A DNA stretch of 64,000 bases, taken from NCBI GenBank assembly GCA_036426205.1, contig CM071570.1:144382015-144446014 (forward strand), given 5' to 3'. The stretch comes from Ascaphus truei. Lineage: Eukaryota > Chordata > Amphibia > Anura > Ascaphidae. Under the pieces are notes generated by a model. That model saw only the letters and a list, made by a program, of their open reading frames with translations. It was not told the DNA's origin and ran no database searches. This document shows, piece after piece, positions 9,281 through 20,859 of this stretch. Every line of letters starts with the position of its first letter. Position 1 is the stretch's first letter. Position numbers and translations under genes: made by a program.

Positions 9281-10772
9281 TTAATAAAGTGCCCAGATGT
9301 CAACATCCTCATTTATCCCCTTAGGGGACATAGTATCTAACTTGTGTATCCAATATGTCTCCTTAGATGATAGTGTTTTAACTCTGTCCCCACCTCTTCT
9401 ATTTACAGGAATAAACTGAATCCCCTTAAAAGTGAGACTGGACGGATCTTTGTTGTGGTGTAATAAAAACACTGTGTTTTTCAAAACCGTTTTTTATATT
9501 TCTGACGTGTTTCTGGATACGAACTTTAAGGCTGCGTTTGGTTCTGCCTACATACTGATATCCACACGCACATTTCAATAAGTAAACTATGTGTGTAGAT
9601 GTACATAAAATAAAGTCATCAATATTAAAAACTTCTTGTGTGTTTTTAGAATTAAATGTATTTTTGTCAGGATGTTGGTACTTACAAATACTACACTTAC
9701 CACAAATATAATTGCCTTTTGGTTTAGGCCGTAACCAGTTCTTTTGTACTGTCGTGTTATTACTTAAAAAAACATCACTAGGTGCTAGCAAATTTTTAAT
9801 GTTTTTGGGTCTCCTATAGATAAACCGTGGTTTAGTGTCTAGATGTGATCCCAATATGGGATCATTGCACAAAATACCCCAGTGTTTATAAAAAACCTTT
9901 TCGATGTCCCTATGTACAGAATTATAATCCGTAATGAAGGCCACATTTAAAATTTCATTTTTCATTATTGGGCCTATTTTATTTCTTGTCTTGGTTCTAT
10001 TTTGAATTAACATATCTTTACGATCCATGTTACGTACCCTTATAATCTCTCTTTCGAGAAGTTCCTTAGGGTATCCCCTCTCTCTGAATCTCAAAAATAG
10101 TTTATTAGCCTGCTTGTCAGAAACCTCTAAACTACTGCAGTTACGTCTGAGTCTGACAAATTGCCCTCCTGGTATATTTTTTTATCCATGTACTTTTGTT
10201 ATTACTATTCGCCATCAGCAAATTGTTAGTATCCACCTCCTTAAAGAAGGTTTCAGTCTCCACAGTGCCATCCGCTCTGGAAGTAAGTCTTAAATCCAGA
10301 AAATCTATCTGGGTGGCATCCACCTTATGTGTAAACTCAAGGTTGAAATCATTCCTATTCAGGTTATCTACAAATGCACTGGCCGATGCATAATCACCGT
10401 CCCACACGCACAGGATGTCGTCTATGTAGCGTTTCCACACAACGACATTCCTGTGGTAGGGTTCCTCGGGCACAATGAACTGAGACTCCCACTTACCCAC
10501 ATACAGGTTTGAGAAACTGGGGGCAAATCTAGTACCCATTGCAGTTCCGCAAACCTGCAGGTAGAAAGTGGAAAGAAATAGAAAATAATTATGTTTCAAT
10601 ATGAAACTAATAGACTCGAGAATAAATTTCCTATTTAATGGGTGCATTGTGGGGTCTACTTCCAAAAAGCAGTTGACTGCATCCAACCCTTTCTGATGGG
10701 ATATATTTGTATAGAGGGATTTTATGTCACATGTAATCCATACATATGAACTCTTCCATTTGAAATCTTTAA
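9281..10772 (-). pseudogene. PLE reverse transcriptase plus GIY-YIG endonuclease, two frameshifts
   Basis: The N-terminal part (10772 to about 10185) is the Penelope RT, with CDIKSLYTNI, the GTAMGTRFAPSFSNLYVG box, the catalytic YIDDIL box (about 10410-10430; two aspartates present) and a TFFKEVDTNN segment. The middle (10094 to about 9480) carries the linker with CGKCSICK and then the endonuclease GIY-YIG pair (HIVYLLKCACGYQYVGRT). The C-terminus, with KETYWIHKL (the conserved glutamate region), ends at 9281. The frame changes near 10180 and near 9490. Both breaks lie at short A runs on the sense strand (ATAAAAAAAT and GAAAAACAC), and no other stop is needed to explain the break. PLE pol proteins copy element RNA at a nicked target. 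This copy lacks the RT N-terminus. Either recent decay or homopolymer errors in assembly would explain the frameshifts. Confidence 0.86.
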
Positions 10773-10786
10773 ATCTATAGCACGAG

Positions 10787-11060
10787 CACTGATTTTCTAT
10801 CACAATTAGTATTAAAACCCAAATAAAAAAAATCTAAATAATTAGTTACCATAGCGGCTATGGTAATGAAGCTGCTTTAATATCATTTTTACTAATAGTG
10901 TGCGGGAGCAGGTGTCTACTGAGATGAACTGCATTGATTTCAGCCCCAGGGACACACTGCTTCTCAAGTTACAGGCTCTAGATGCCGGTATCTCCTCCAT
11001 TATTTAATTCCCCCGGTCACGTGACGCAGCCGATTTAAAAATGGCGGCGGTACCGGCATC
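10787..11060. repeat. Dispersed repeat copy (GGTCACGTGAC type)
   Basis: Contains GTGTGCGGGAGCAGGTGTCT and CCCCGGTCACGTGACGCAGC, related to the arms at 478-575 and to 57235-57560. No coding signal. Confidence 0.45.
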
Positions 11061-12190
11061 CGATGCCTAATACCAGGGCCTGTCAATAAGCAAATACCAA
11101 ATAAAACACCAGAATTAAAAATTTAAACACTAAAAAAAATCCATTTATAAAATAAGACGCCAACTTAACACCATTATTGAAAAGCAAAACAGCTAAATAA
11201 ACCACAATTAAAAAGCAAACACCAAAACAATAACAGATATTAAAAATAGAAAACGCCAAAACAAAAATCACATTATTCAAAATCAAACCACAAAAGAAAT
11301 ACCAAAAATAAATACAAGCAAACAACCAAAATAAATTTAAAATAAATAAAAGCAACAAGCCCAAAACTCAATCAAATTAATTTTAACCACTAGCCAACCA
11401 ATCAATTAATTAATTTAAAACGCTAACCAATTCTAAAATGTTATAAAAACAAGGCATTCAAATTATAAACAATTTAATCCAAACAATAAATAGAAATAGA
11501 AAAAAAAAGCATTTGCCAAAAAATGCATTGCTTGTCACTGTATTTATCTGTACCCTGGGCACAGATTAATACATTATCAGTCAATGGGCAAGCACAAACA
11601 TAAAAATAAAAAAATAAATTAAAAAACCTGTAAAAATGAAATAACATACATTCAATATTTTTCATACCTTTCAGATGTCTTTACCCTCTGAATCCCGGCG
11701 TTTCTGGAAACTCTTGTACCGCAACGTTATCACCAGCAATTCAACTCCATCCACCTTGAAGATCAGGTACAGGTAAAAAAAATCTTCTTTTTTTTATCTT
11801 CTTTCAATGTTTTCTATCTTCTCCTGTAATTATTTTCTTCTTTTTTTCAGTCTTCTATCTTCATGTGTCAATCCAAAAAACCCAATGGTAAGTCCAATGG
11901 ATGTTGCCACAACGAGGTCTTCCTCTAAAATGAGATGTGCAGGCCTTTATACAGTACAGTACAGGGCCCTGTGATGTCACATTTTAGGATTGGATGGTAC
12001 AGCTCCAATCCGATTGGACTCTGTATCATGTGCCGCCTATTAAAAAAATTTTTTTTTTAAGGATGTGACGTCATCTCCAAGGGAGGTACGTTACATCCTT
12101 AAAACCACATGACTATATCACATGGTATTTAACCAAATGGGATTGAAGACAATCCAATTGGTTCCTGTACCAAGTGAGGTCACATCCTTT
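11060..12190 (-). repeat. Large non-autonomous repeat R1, copy a (partial)
   Basis: Reverse-oriented copy of a family also present at 12775-14936, 47590-48720, 51100-52290 and 61547-63805. It carries the AATGCATTGCTTGTCACTG segment, an AT-rich low-complexity stretch full of AAATAA-like words, and the terminal GATGTGACGTCATCTCC block. The short open frames across the AT-rich stretch are composition artefacts. Confidence 0.6.
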
Positions 12191-12774
12191 TTACATTCTA
12201 AAAAGTATATGTATTCTGGATCCAGGGTCATGACTAGGGTATGAATGAACCCAGCTAGCTTCAGCTCAGCCCTCTTTCCAAAGCACGACAAGTCCTATAT
12301 ATTTTCTTCACTTTATTTAGGAAAGCAGCAATAAAAACAGGCACTTGTGGATAAGATGTTTGTGTTGGAAAGGTGTATCTCTGTGGATGCTTTGTAGTTA
12401 AGGGCAGGTGAAAAGAATTGGCCTTGCCATAGGGGTGTAACATGAATGTACTCACTCTGCCAATGTCAGGAAGTAAAGACAGTGGGTACTGCTTGTGACA
12501 CAGGGATAGGGGTCAGGCCAAACTAACTGTCAGCAGGGACAGGGGGGTATGTGAAAGCCCATTAACTTGGAGGACTGGAGATGTTGCCAGGGCAACCAGG
12601 GGTGTGACAGACTGGAAGGAAAAAAGGCAACATAATGTATCCATTCCATCTGCACTGGGAGTGAAACTGCAAGGAAAGTAACATCCAAATAAAGCTAGCA
12701 GGCAGAACTGACAAGGAAAGGGGGGGGGGGGACAGAGAAGGCAGAAATGGGTATTTCTGTTCCATGACAATATG
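12191..12774. other. No recognisable gene; spacer between inverted R1 arms
   Basis: Flanked by inverted copies of the CCAATGGGATTG / GATGTGACGT block (about 12040-12170 and 12787-12900). It contains a G-run at 12719-12731. No convincing reading frame. Confidence 0.5.
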
Positions 12775-13104
12775 ACATCACTTGCTACATGAACCAATGG
12801 GATTGTCTTCAATCCCATTGGCTGTAATACCATGTGATTAAGCCATGTGGTTTTATGGATGTGATGTACCTCCCTTGGAGATGACGCCACATCCTTAATT
12901 AAAAAAAAAAGAAGGCGGGCACATGATACAGCATCCAATCGGATTGGAGCTGTACCATCTGACCCTATAATGTGACATCACAGGCAGGGCCGCAACAGGG
13001 GGAGGTCTGCCGGGGTTGGCGTCCTGGGTCCGGTGACTCAGGGGGCCCAGCCGCCCGTACCCGCCGCCGGCCCGTGTATTACAAAAAAAAAAAAAAGGCT
13101 GCCA

Positions 13105-13695
13105 TTTTTGCTCCCCTTGCAGTATGGGCCAGGGTGGCCGAGCCTTAGCCCTTGCTCACACTGAGTCCCCAGCCACGCTCCTCAGCCCCTCCCACCATCA
13201 CAGCCCCCCCCCCCTCTGCTCCCCCTGCTGTAGGGGCCCGGGCAGGTGGGCCTTAAACCGCGCTCTCCCCAGCCACGCTCTTCAGCCCCTCCCACCATCC
13301 CCACGCCCCTACCGGCATCCCCTTGGCTTCAGTGCCCCCTGTAGTAGGGGTGCGGGCGAGCCTTCACCCACGTGCCTTGGCCACCCTCCCTCCACCGTCC
13401 CCAGGCTCCTCCACCATCCCCAGGCCCCTCCACCATCCCCAGGCCCCTACCGGCATCCCATCTGCCTCAGTTCCCCCTGCAGTAGGGGCCCGTGCGGGCG
13501 GGACTTCACCCACGCTCTCCCCAGCCACGTGCCTCGGCCCCCCTCCCTCCACCGTCCCCAGGTCCCTCCAGGCCCCTCCACCATCCCCAGGCCTCTACCG
13601 GCATCCCCTTGGCCTCAGCTCCCCCTGCAGTAGGGGCCTGGGCGGGTGGGCCTTCACATGTGAACTCCCCAGCCATGCTCCTCAGTCCCTCCTCC
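13105..13695. repeat. GC-rich minisatellite, about 4 units of roughly 120-180 bp
   Basis: Repeated landmarks are CCCCTGCAGTAGGGGCC, CTCCCCAGCCACG, CCACCATCCCCAGGCCCC and ACCGGCATCCCCTTGGC, recurring in order with variable unit length. Composition is sharply more GC-rich than the surroundings. Open frames on both strands here are by-products of proline/glycine-rich repeat sequence. Confidence 0.75.
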
Positions 13696-13699
13696 CGTT

Positions 13700-14936
13700 C
13701 TGGAATAATATAATTTTAATTATTTTAATGTTTTGTTATAGATACATTTTATTGATGTGTACTATTAGGCTTTTTAGTTTTTTTTTATTGTTTTGGTGTT
13801 TAGGTGCTTGTGTATTTCTTTTATTCTTGTGTATTTTTGGCCTTAATGATTTTTATTAGGTTGACCATTCACTGCTATAGTGGTTTATCATGTCCATATT
13901 ATATGGGTATGATATACCACTGTGCAATCAATGGGTACAGGGTGGGTATAATGGGGCCGGGGTGGGTGGTTAGGCCTCGCGGGAGGCTAGCGGGGGACGG
14001 GGGTTAACCCCTTAATTACTATAGTGGTTATTAACCGCTAAGGTGATTAAGGGGTTAGGGGCCATTAGATTGTTTTTTTTCATGAATTCTTGCCTGGAAC
14101 GGAGGACATGGACCTGCTGATGAGGACACCGTCATGATGGCAGAGGTAAGTAGAACAGTTTATTTACTTTATTTATGCTGGCTGGCTAATGTTTGATTTT
14201 ATAATGGGCAAATGCACTGTTATCAATATGTGGATAACAGTAATTTTGGTCATTACTGTACTGTATGTGCTGGGGGGGAGGTTTTTTTTATGGGGGGAAC
14301 AGGAGGTGGGCAGTAGGTTTGTTGTGTGGATTTTTGTTTATTGTTGGTAAGGTAATGAAGGGGTTAACTCCACCCACACCCCCCCCCCCCCCCGTAAGGC
14401 CTAAACATCCACCAAGGGCCAAGTACCACCTTTACCCACTCCTGCTATCCACAATAAACCTGGCACCGGCAGTTAACCTCTTCATTGCCTAAGCGGTTAC
14501 CCACTAAGGTAATGAAGTTGCCTGTAAATGCATTTTTATTGCATGGCATTCATGTCTCTGGTGCTGATATTAATGGGTATCAGCTCCAGCATCAATCCGA
14601 GGCAGAACAATGCATTTTTTTTCTGTCCTCTCTCGCTGCCTTATTGGCAGGTTCTCACCACCTTCACGCCAACTTTTCCTGGTGTGAGGATATTGAGAGG
14701 AAATCACCATTTTAGAGCCTTGATTAGCCGCGATAACCTACATGAGGCTACTAGAATTGCACAAATGTGAGAACCTGCCAATAAGTGGCTTATCGCGGCT
14801 CACCTGGCGATTGTTTTTGGAGAAAATTGCCAAAAAAGCCTTTTATCACTTATCGAGGTTTACTGAATAGCAGTAGGCCTTATTGGTGGAAAGGCCTCGA
14901 TAAGTGACTTATCGAGACTTATAGCATAGACCCCAC
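13700..14936 (+). repeat. R1 family copy b (right half), with terminal MITE-like block
   Basis: Matches 62640-63805 in order: TTTTTATTAGG, an ATGGGTATGATATACC or CCATATTATATGG palindromic block, TTAACCCCTTAATTACTATAG, ATGGACCTG..GATGATGGCAG, TTTATGCTGGCTGGCTAATG, a G- or C-run, then the block shared with 1355-1843. The right end reads inward GGGGTCTATGCTATAAG. Confidence 0.62.
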
Positions 14937-15686
14937 AGGGCCGGCCCATCCATTAGGCAAACCTAGGCGGTCGCTTAGGGCGCAAAGGTCCTAGGGGCGC
15001 ATTAATAATAATATTATTTGTGAGCGGAGTTGCAGTAGACGACGATTTCCGCGGAGGGAAAATGTGTTGTGGCTGTGGCAGGCGAAGACATCAGATTGGA
15101 GTAGAAGCACAGGAGATGGCAGGGTAGTTACGCGCTGTAACACCAGAAGTCAGGTGCCAGAAGTCAGACGTCGGTCAACGTCCGGTGTTACAGTGTGTAC
15201 CTCCCCTGCCATCTCCCCTGCTGTCTCCTGTGCTCCTCCTATTGGATGTCTTCGTCTGCCACTGCTAAGCCTCCACCGCCTGCTGTCTCAATGTCTTCCC
15301 TCCGCTGACATCTTCTTTTACTGCCACTCCGCTGCCTAAGTCCTGTGCTTCTCCGCTCCCGCTGTGCCGCTGCCCCCTCCGCTAAGCCTGGTAAGTGAGA
15401 GGGGTTGCAAATGTCGAATAATACTTTCTGTATTATCTGACATTATTAGTTATCCAATATTTATTTATTTAATTAATTTTAAATTATTTTTCTTTTTTAT
15501 TGTTCGATATTTTGTTGCCCTATTATTTTTATTTTGCATCGCTGGGGTGCAGTTGCACCCCCTGCAGCCCCGATAGCTACGCCACTGTTTATTTTATTAT
15601 TTTAGTTATCTTATTACTTTTTATACAACAGGGGTGCAAAATTTAAGTTTCGCCTAAGGCGCATGAAACCCTTGCACAGGCCCTGA
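14937..15686. mobile_element. hAT-like non-autonomous element (CAGGGCC termini)
   Basis: Starts CAGGGCCGGCCC and ends GCACAGGCCCTG. Both subterminal regions carry the motif for a strip of GCCTA(A/G)GGCGCA. Inside, 15072-15145 and about 15180-15265 form an imperfect inverted repeat (GGCAGGCGAAGACATC against GATGTCTTCGTCTGCC). I did not find a clean 8-bp target duplication, so the superfamily call rests on the termini. Confidence 0.55.
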
Positions 15687-15829
15687 TAGTACAGCACCAC
15701 AAATGCACCTCAGCAAACATAATACTCTCTGGAACTCAATATGTAGTTTTTTCTCATTATGTCTCTTCAATACCCATCATTGGCTGTAACTGGAGTCCAG
15801 CCATAGGTTACATTTTGCTTTTCCAACAT

Positions 15830-16150
15830 TCAAATACTTTCTAGACAAGCCACCTAATTACCTGACCAGGCTTCTCGTCCCTACTGTACACAACACTTTT
15901 CACCTAAGATCTGTTTACGGTCCCAGGGATCAATAAAGAATCCGGTTGCTCTTCCTTCTCTTACCTCATTTCCAGAACAATTTAACGTAGTCTTTCAAAA
16001 TTGCCAGCAGTTTCAGAGCTTTGAAGACCTCGGCTGTTTATTACTTTAAACAAGTTTGTAACTATATAATGCTGTCATCTGAATATTCTTGATTATAAGA
16101 GGTAAATCTCAATGTATTTTTTTCCTGATAAAATAATGGATAAATAAATA
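15830..16150 (+). pseudogene. CR1/L2-like LINE, 3' end fragment
   Basis: Same 3' region as the LINE at 5950-6592: a decayed FKYFLDKPPNYLTRLL segment (compare FKFFMGKLPSYLNKLL), then TTTCCTGATAAAATAATGGATAAATAAAT at the tail. Multiple stops; short 5'-truncated copy. Confidence 0.7.
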
Positions 16151-16159
16151 TAATTTTAG

Positions 16160-17190
16160 TTGTGTCTGTGCATACAGAATTTGTCTTAATTAGAAAATTG
16201 TTACACATTATTAAATCTAACAAAATCTATTCACATATACCGTATAGTCAAATTTGGTTTGGAAATGTATGTAGTGGTTTACCACATAAACATGTTCTCA
16301 TTGCCTACTTAGGACTTTGAGCAATTTGCAATCCTTTGTTAGATAATAAAGGCTCTCCGAGCCTTGTATTTTGAGCACAGAGTTTACCAGCTGCCATCCA
16401 CTACTAGGCCTCATTAGAGGGCTGCTGTTCTGCTGAGAACCACACCACATGCTACACCCTCTGTTGTCTGCATATTACCCTGTTGCTACTCTTTAAATTA
16501 CCAGGTACAAAGAGTTGTTCTATTTTTTTCACAACGAACTACCACTCTTATCCTCGTTCAAGTGGCTCTATTTCATGATCTCTATAACTAATTAAGGGTC
16601 TTAGACAGGCCACAGGTTGACAGAGAAGAACCTTTCCTATGGCTGAAGTCTTTATCTCTGTTTTTGCAAATTATTGAAGCTTGTGTGTCTTCAGATTCCA
16701 CGTTCTATTTTAAAAAAGATATGAAGTTTCAAATGAATGTATTCTGCATCCTAGACATAAGGAGTAAATGGAAATGTACAGCCATTTTCTGGTATGGTGC
16801 CAATTCTATTTTGAAATACAGACAGTGAATGCTTTCATGGTTCCCTGAAGATATAAAAAAAAAATTCAAGTTGACTTTTTAAATCAATTGAGACAATGCA
16901 AATAATTAAAACATTCAATAGTTTGCTTTTGGCAATTAATTTAAAATACTAGTTCATTTGGAGTCGTAAGTGTAGACAAAAGATTTGTTCATATTTTGTA
17001 TTCACTTAATTTGAAAAAAGGACAACAATTTAGCCATGAGTGAATCCTTGGTTTACAGAATAGAAAGTTGTTTGCATGGTATTGTTAATTTATAAGATCA
17101 TGTAAACAGATCTTCATAAATATGGCTCAAATCACTATGTAAATGTTGGCACGGCACCTGCTCGCTCGCTATCGCTCTCTCTCTCTGTGT
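16160..17190. other. Low-copy non-coding DNA
   Basis: No transposon signature, no long reading frame, balanced composition. Contains AT-rich sites such as AACTAATTAAGG at about 16590. It could be ordinary intergenic DNA or hold conserved non-coding sequence; nothing here decides. Confidence 0.45.
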
Positions 17191-17194
17191 ATAT

Positions 17195-17300
17195 AATCAA
17201 AAATGAATAGATGATACCGTTCTGTGGCTAACGAAATGCTTTTATTTGTGCGAGCTTTCGAGATACATTATTATGCTCGGCTAACACGGTACCAATACCT
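17195..17300 (-). mobile_element. PLE 3' end with CGAAAGCTCGCAC motif
   Basis: The minus strand reads TATCTCGAAAGCTCGCAC then AATAAAAGCATTTCGTTAGC, then CAGAACGGTATCATCTATT. The same string ends the PLE copy at 41761-41840 (+), so both are the 3' terminus of one family. The first part resembles the second half of a hammerhead (stem II, GAAA). A TCTC microsatellite borders it. Confidence 0.6.
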
Positions 17301-17779
17301 CTGCATCAATATATGTACAGTATATGTATATATATATACACTTACTTAAATATTAAAGATGCAGTCATTACAATTAAACAAAATAAACATTTCTGGGTGA
17401 AAAGTTCATTTAAAAAACGGGCACGACATAATTGCTTTTCTTGGACGGTTATTCATCAACCTGCAATAATGCTGATAATGCAGTGTCACATGGAAACTAC
17501 TATGAACTTCAATGGGATTTTCCATCCAAAAGTGCCCTGATTGGAACTATTACAGTTTATTAAATAACCCTCTTGATCTGTAAAGTGGACATAATTGTTC
17601 TAATTAAAGCAAAACATATCCAACATTGATTATATTTGATGTAAAAGCAATGTTTGGTTATCACTTTTTCTTTTTTTAAAGAAATGTCATATGAGTTAAG
17701 TACATAAAGACATGTATCACAGATGTTTATATAGGAAGAACTTATTTTCATTCATGAATGCACTTTCAACATAAAAGTA
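17301..17779. other. AT-rich DNA, no gene seen
   Basis: Includes a short TATATA run at 17325-17340. No coding evidence. Confidence 0.5.
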
Positions 17780-18852
17780 ACATTAGGAAAAGGAGCCCCT
17801 GTCCAAAAGATTTTATAATGTAATTGGTAAGTAGGGAGAACTAATAGAGACAGTAGGAGGGTGATCTGGTAAGTGTCATGGTAAATAGTATCAGCCATCC
17901 GAGGTACCCATATGCTTCTCTTTAAAGATGGGCCTTAAAGGTGGAGAGTGAGCATGCGTAAGTGAGAAAGGTTGCAGGCGGGAGAGGCTTTAGATACAAA
18001 AAGGAGTAGTCAGAAGACATCCTTGAGCAGAACGCAAGAGTTATGCATGTGTGTAGCGAGAAATTAGAGCTGAGATGTAATGAGGGGCAGAAGAGTGTAA
18101 AGTCTTAAAAGAGAGAAGGATAATTTTGTATGTAATAAAGTAATACCGGATTTAATAGAAAGCCAGAAGAGGGATTCCAGCAGGATAGACGCTGAGCCAG
18201 ATTTAAATAAGAGTAAGGCGATTTTAGCAGCAGCGTTTAGGATAGATTATAAGGGAGATAGGAGAGAGGCAGGAAGGCCGGACAGTATCTTTGCAATATT
18301 ATGGAGTGAAAAATTGACAGGTTTTAGCTACATTGTGAATGTGAGAGGAGAATGTGAGGGTGGAGTCAAATGTGACAACTACAGAGTGTGCATGTGATTC
18401 TGGGTGTATGATAGTGCTTCCAACAGTAAGTAAGGGGGAGAAGGGCCAGTCTTCCTAGGAAGTATGAGGATCTCCATCTTTAACATATTAAGTTTGAGTT
18501 GGTGGAGGGCCATCCAGGATGAAATAACGTTGAGACATTCAGAGACTTTGGACTGTTGATTAGGTGTAAGGTCAGGGGTTGAAAAGCAAATTAGTTTTTT
18601 TTTTATCAGTATAGAGGTGATATTTGACACCAACAGATGTGATATGGCCAGCTAGAGAGTATGTGTAAAGAGAAACGAGAAGAGGTCCCAGGACGACCTC
18701 TGGGGTACACCCACAGAGGGACCAACAGAGGAGGAGGAGATGTTAGCAAAGGAGACACTGAAAGTATGATTGGAGACGTACAAGGAAATCCAGGAAAGAA
18801 GGAGAAGAGGATATCCACAGTATCAAAGGCTGCAGAGAGGTCGAGTTATATA

Positions 18853-18862
<10 letters not shown>
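17780..18862 (-). pseudogene. Rex1-like LINE, RT C-terminal half and 3' end
   Basis: The minus strand from 18862 reads LSAAFDTVD, then after a frame change a decayed VPQG.S.GPLLF box (about 18720-18680), LSSWPYHICWCQ, then NVISSWMALHQLKLNMLKME with ILILPR (about 18530-18460), which corresponds to the SWM..N.LKLN..KTE region of Rex1/L2-type reverse transcriptases. The YADD box is eroded. The frame is broken several times and stops are frequent. The 5' end stops at a TA microsatellite (18863). A plus-strand 3' fragment that looks related is at 20860-21420. Family within the CR1/Rex1/L2 group is tentative. Confidence 0.68.
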
Positions 18863-18889
<27 letters not shown>

Positions 18890-18895
18890 AGAGTG
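18863..18895. repeat. (TA)n microsatellite
   Basis: About 16 TA units at the 5' break of the minus-strand LINE. Confidence 0.95.
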
Positions 18896-18954
18896 TAATG
18901 ACCTTGGTTATTGGTAGCATTGAGGTCATTAGGTATTTTGGTGAAACCTTTTTC

Positions 18955-19440
18955 AGTGGTCGTCCCGCGGCTGATTCGCCCTTATTGGCTGAACCGCCGG
19001 TGGGGGCGTGGCCACGCCCCCGTCACAGATGACGAGGTCAAATTCTCCTGCCTCCCTGAAAACCTGTCGCGCACCGCTGGGGAAAGGTGCGCGACAAGGT
19101 AGGGACTGGGACCGGCCAGACTGGGGGGGCGGGGCTTGATAGCACAACGCACGCCGAGCCGTGCGCTGTGGCAGTGACTGGGACCGCAGCCTAACACTGG
19201 AGGCTGGCCTGTAGCAGGAGAGAGAGTTCCACTGCAGGGTGGAAAGCTGGTGCCCGGTAGCAAACTAGAGGATCTGCCGGGACAGCCACAAGTGTCCCAG
19301 CTCTCCCCCCTGTCGGAAGCCCTGACTGTATATAGAGAGGACACTTTATTGAAAGAAAAACTGTTCAAACCTAACAGTGCATACTCAGTACCTCCAAGAA
19401 AGGGGGACAGATTACAATATACTTAGAATTAATTAAATTA
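18955..19440. other. GC-rich segment without recognised gene
   Basis: Contains GGGGGCGTGGCCACGCCCCC-like complementary sequence, CCTGTCGCGCACC with GGTGCGCGACAAGG (inverted pair at 19064-19100) and GC boxes. Likely part of a DNA transposon or an old promoter-bearing repeat. Not assignable. Confidence 0.4.
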
Positions 19441-20859
19441 TATCAAGTACTATTTGCTATCAGAAGCTTGCTAATGTGAGTTCACACTCAGAAAACATTT
19501 AAATTAATTTTATTATGAGACCTGTTAAATTGTGTAATAAAGATGTTTAATTTAAGATAAGTAGGAGGTCTTCTTCTGTGTGAGTGCAGAATATAGGATA
19601 TTTTCTTTGGTAGACAATATATATTTACTTCCTAGTCTGCACCCCTCCCAAATCACTAATTGTAAATGAGATAGAGCTGAGCAGGGCCTCTAGTTTTGGC
19701 TTTTGCGCTTCCACTTCTGAATCAATGTGTTTTGATCAGTGCTGTGTAGCTAATTAGTTTATGAAAGGAAACAAAGGGAAAGTGACATTGGCCAAGTTAA
19801 CAACCATACTCTACTCATCCCAAACAATGTCATCTGTGTAGCATTGTAAATTGGCCTTTGGTTTAGTTTCTTTGGTTTCCTTGTGGTGTCTCTCTTGTTT
19901 TTTGGTTCTGATTTCTAGGCAGCACAGGATACAATATTATTTGACTACACACTACAAAGGATGTTCTGCCTCATATTTACATGCACATTTTTCCTCACTA
20001 AAAAGTAAATGTGTCAGAAATAAATTATGTATTATGTATTTGGTTCTAAATATTAGTTTGCTGAAAAGTTCAGGTATTGATTGATCATTGAGGGTACAAT
20101 TCTTTAAATCTGTGAATGGCAAGTCATAATAGTTAAGATTAATTCTGAGTTAACACGTGGGTCATTTTCCCCCAACAAAATATGTTATATAAAATTTGAT
20201 GTGTTTATTTACTTATGCTCTCTAATTGTTATACATGTTGTTTTTTTTCTTTGTTAATTGGCTATATTCAAAAATAAAAGTAAGACTATTTAGGTTGGTT
20301 CTCTGATCTAATAGATTACATAGAGTGACAGAACACTCCACAATTGTGGAAACTGAAGAGTCACTTGGTAATGCACATGAAGAGTTGTAGGATGATTTTT
20401 ATGTTAAACATTGTGCCCACTGTGCATAAACACACAGCGATACCAAGGTAAAACATAGTCACTATTCCAGTCAATGAAATGTGCACTTATTTGGTATGAT
20501 ACAAATTCATGTAGCTTTAGTAAGCAGGCAGTTCACAGGGTATAGTTTGAAACCGCACAGCTACGCAGCTTTGTAGTTTGTAGCTTTGCAGTTTTATGAC
20601 TTCATAACATCACAGTGGCCAGTCTCAGTAAAAAAAATATTTAACTTTGCATCATATTCATTACCTGATTGATACAAATTAAATATAATTATGAGCATTT
20701 TTTATGTATCCCTTGTATTAGTAAATATAATGTATTAGTGATATTTTGTATTTTATGTATAACAGCATACTATTTAAATAATAAATTTTTAACATATATA
20801 ATGAAAAATCCATATTGCATCAAATACAGTTTTGGTTGATACATTGAAATATAATTCTT
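19441..20859. other. AT-rich low-copy DNA, no gene seen
   Basis: No coding or element signature found. Confidence 0.5.

Larger units (their letters stand above)
8004..10772 (-). mobile_element. Penelope-like element with 14-bp target-site duplication
   Basis: The 14-mer ATCTATAGCACGAG occurs at 7990-8003 and again at 10773-10786, exactly bracketing a minus-strand PLE. That identifies both ends. The element is 5' truncated inside the reverse transcriptase. It holds the RT-endonuclease reading frame (9281-10772) and a 3' region of about 1.28 kb (8004-9280) with a hammerhead motif at 8833-8878, a 10-bp tandem repeat at 8721-8750 and AT-rich ends. Variable-length target duplications are normal for PLEs. 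Confidence 0.85.

Noticed and set aside
13124..13859. Overlapping proline-rich open frames of up to 178 codons
   Set aside because: Produced by the GC-rich minisatellite; frames exist on both strands and follow repeat units.
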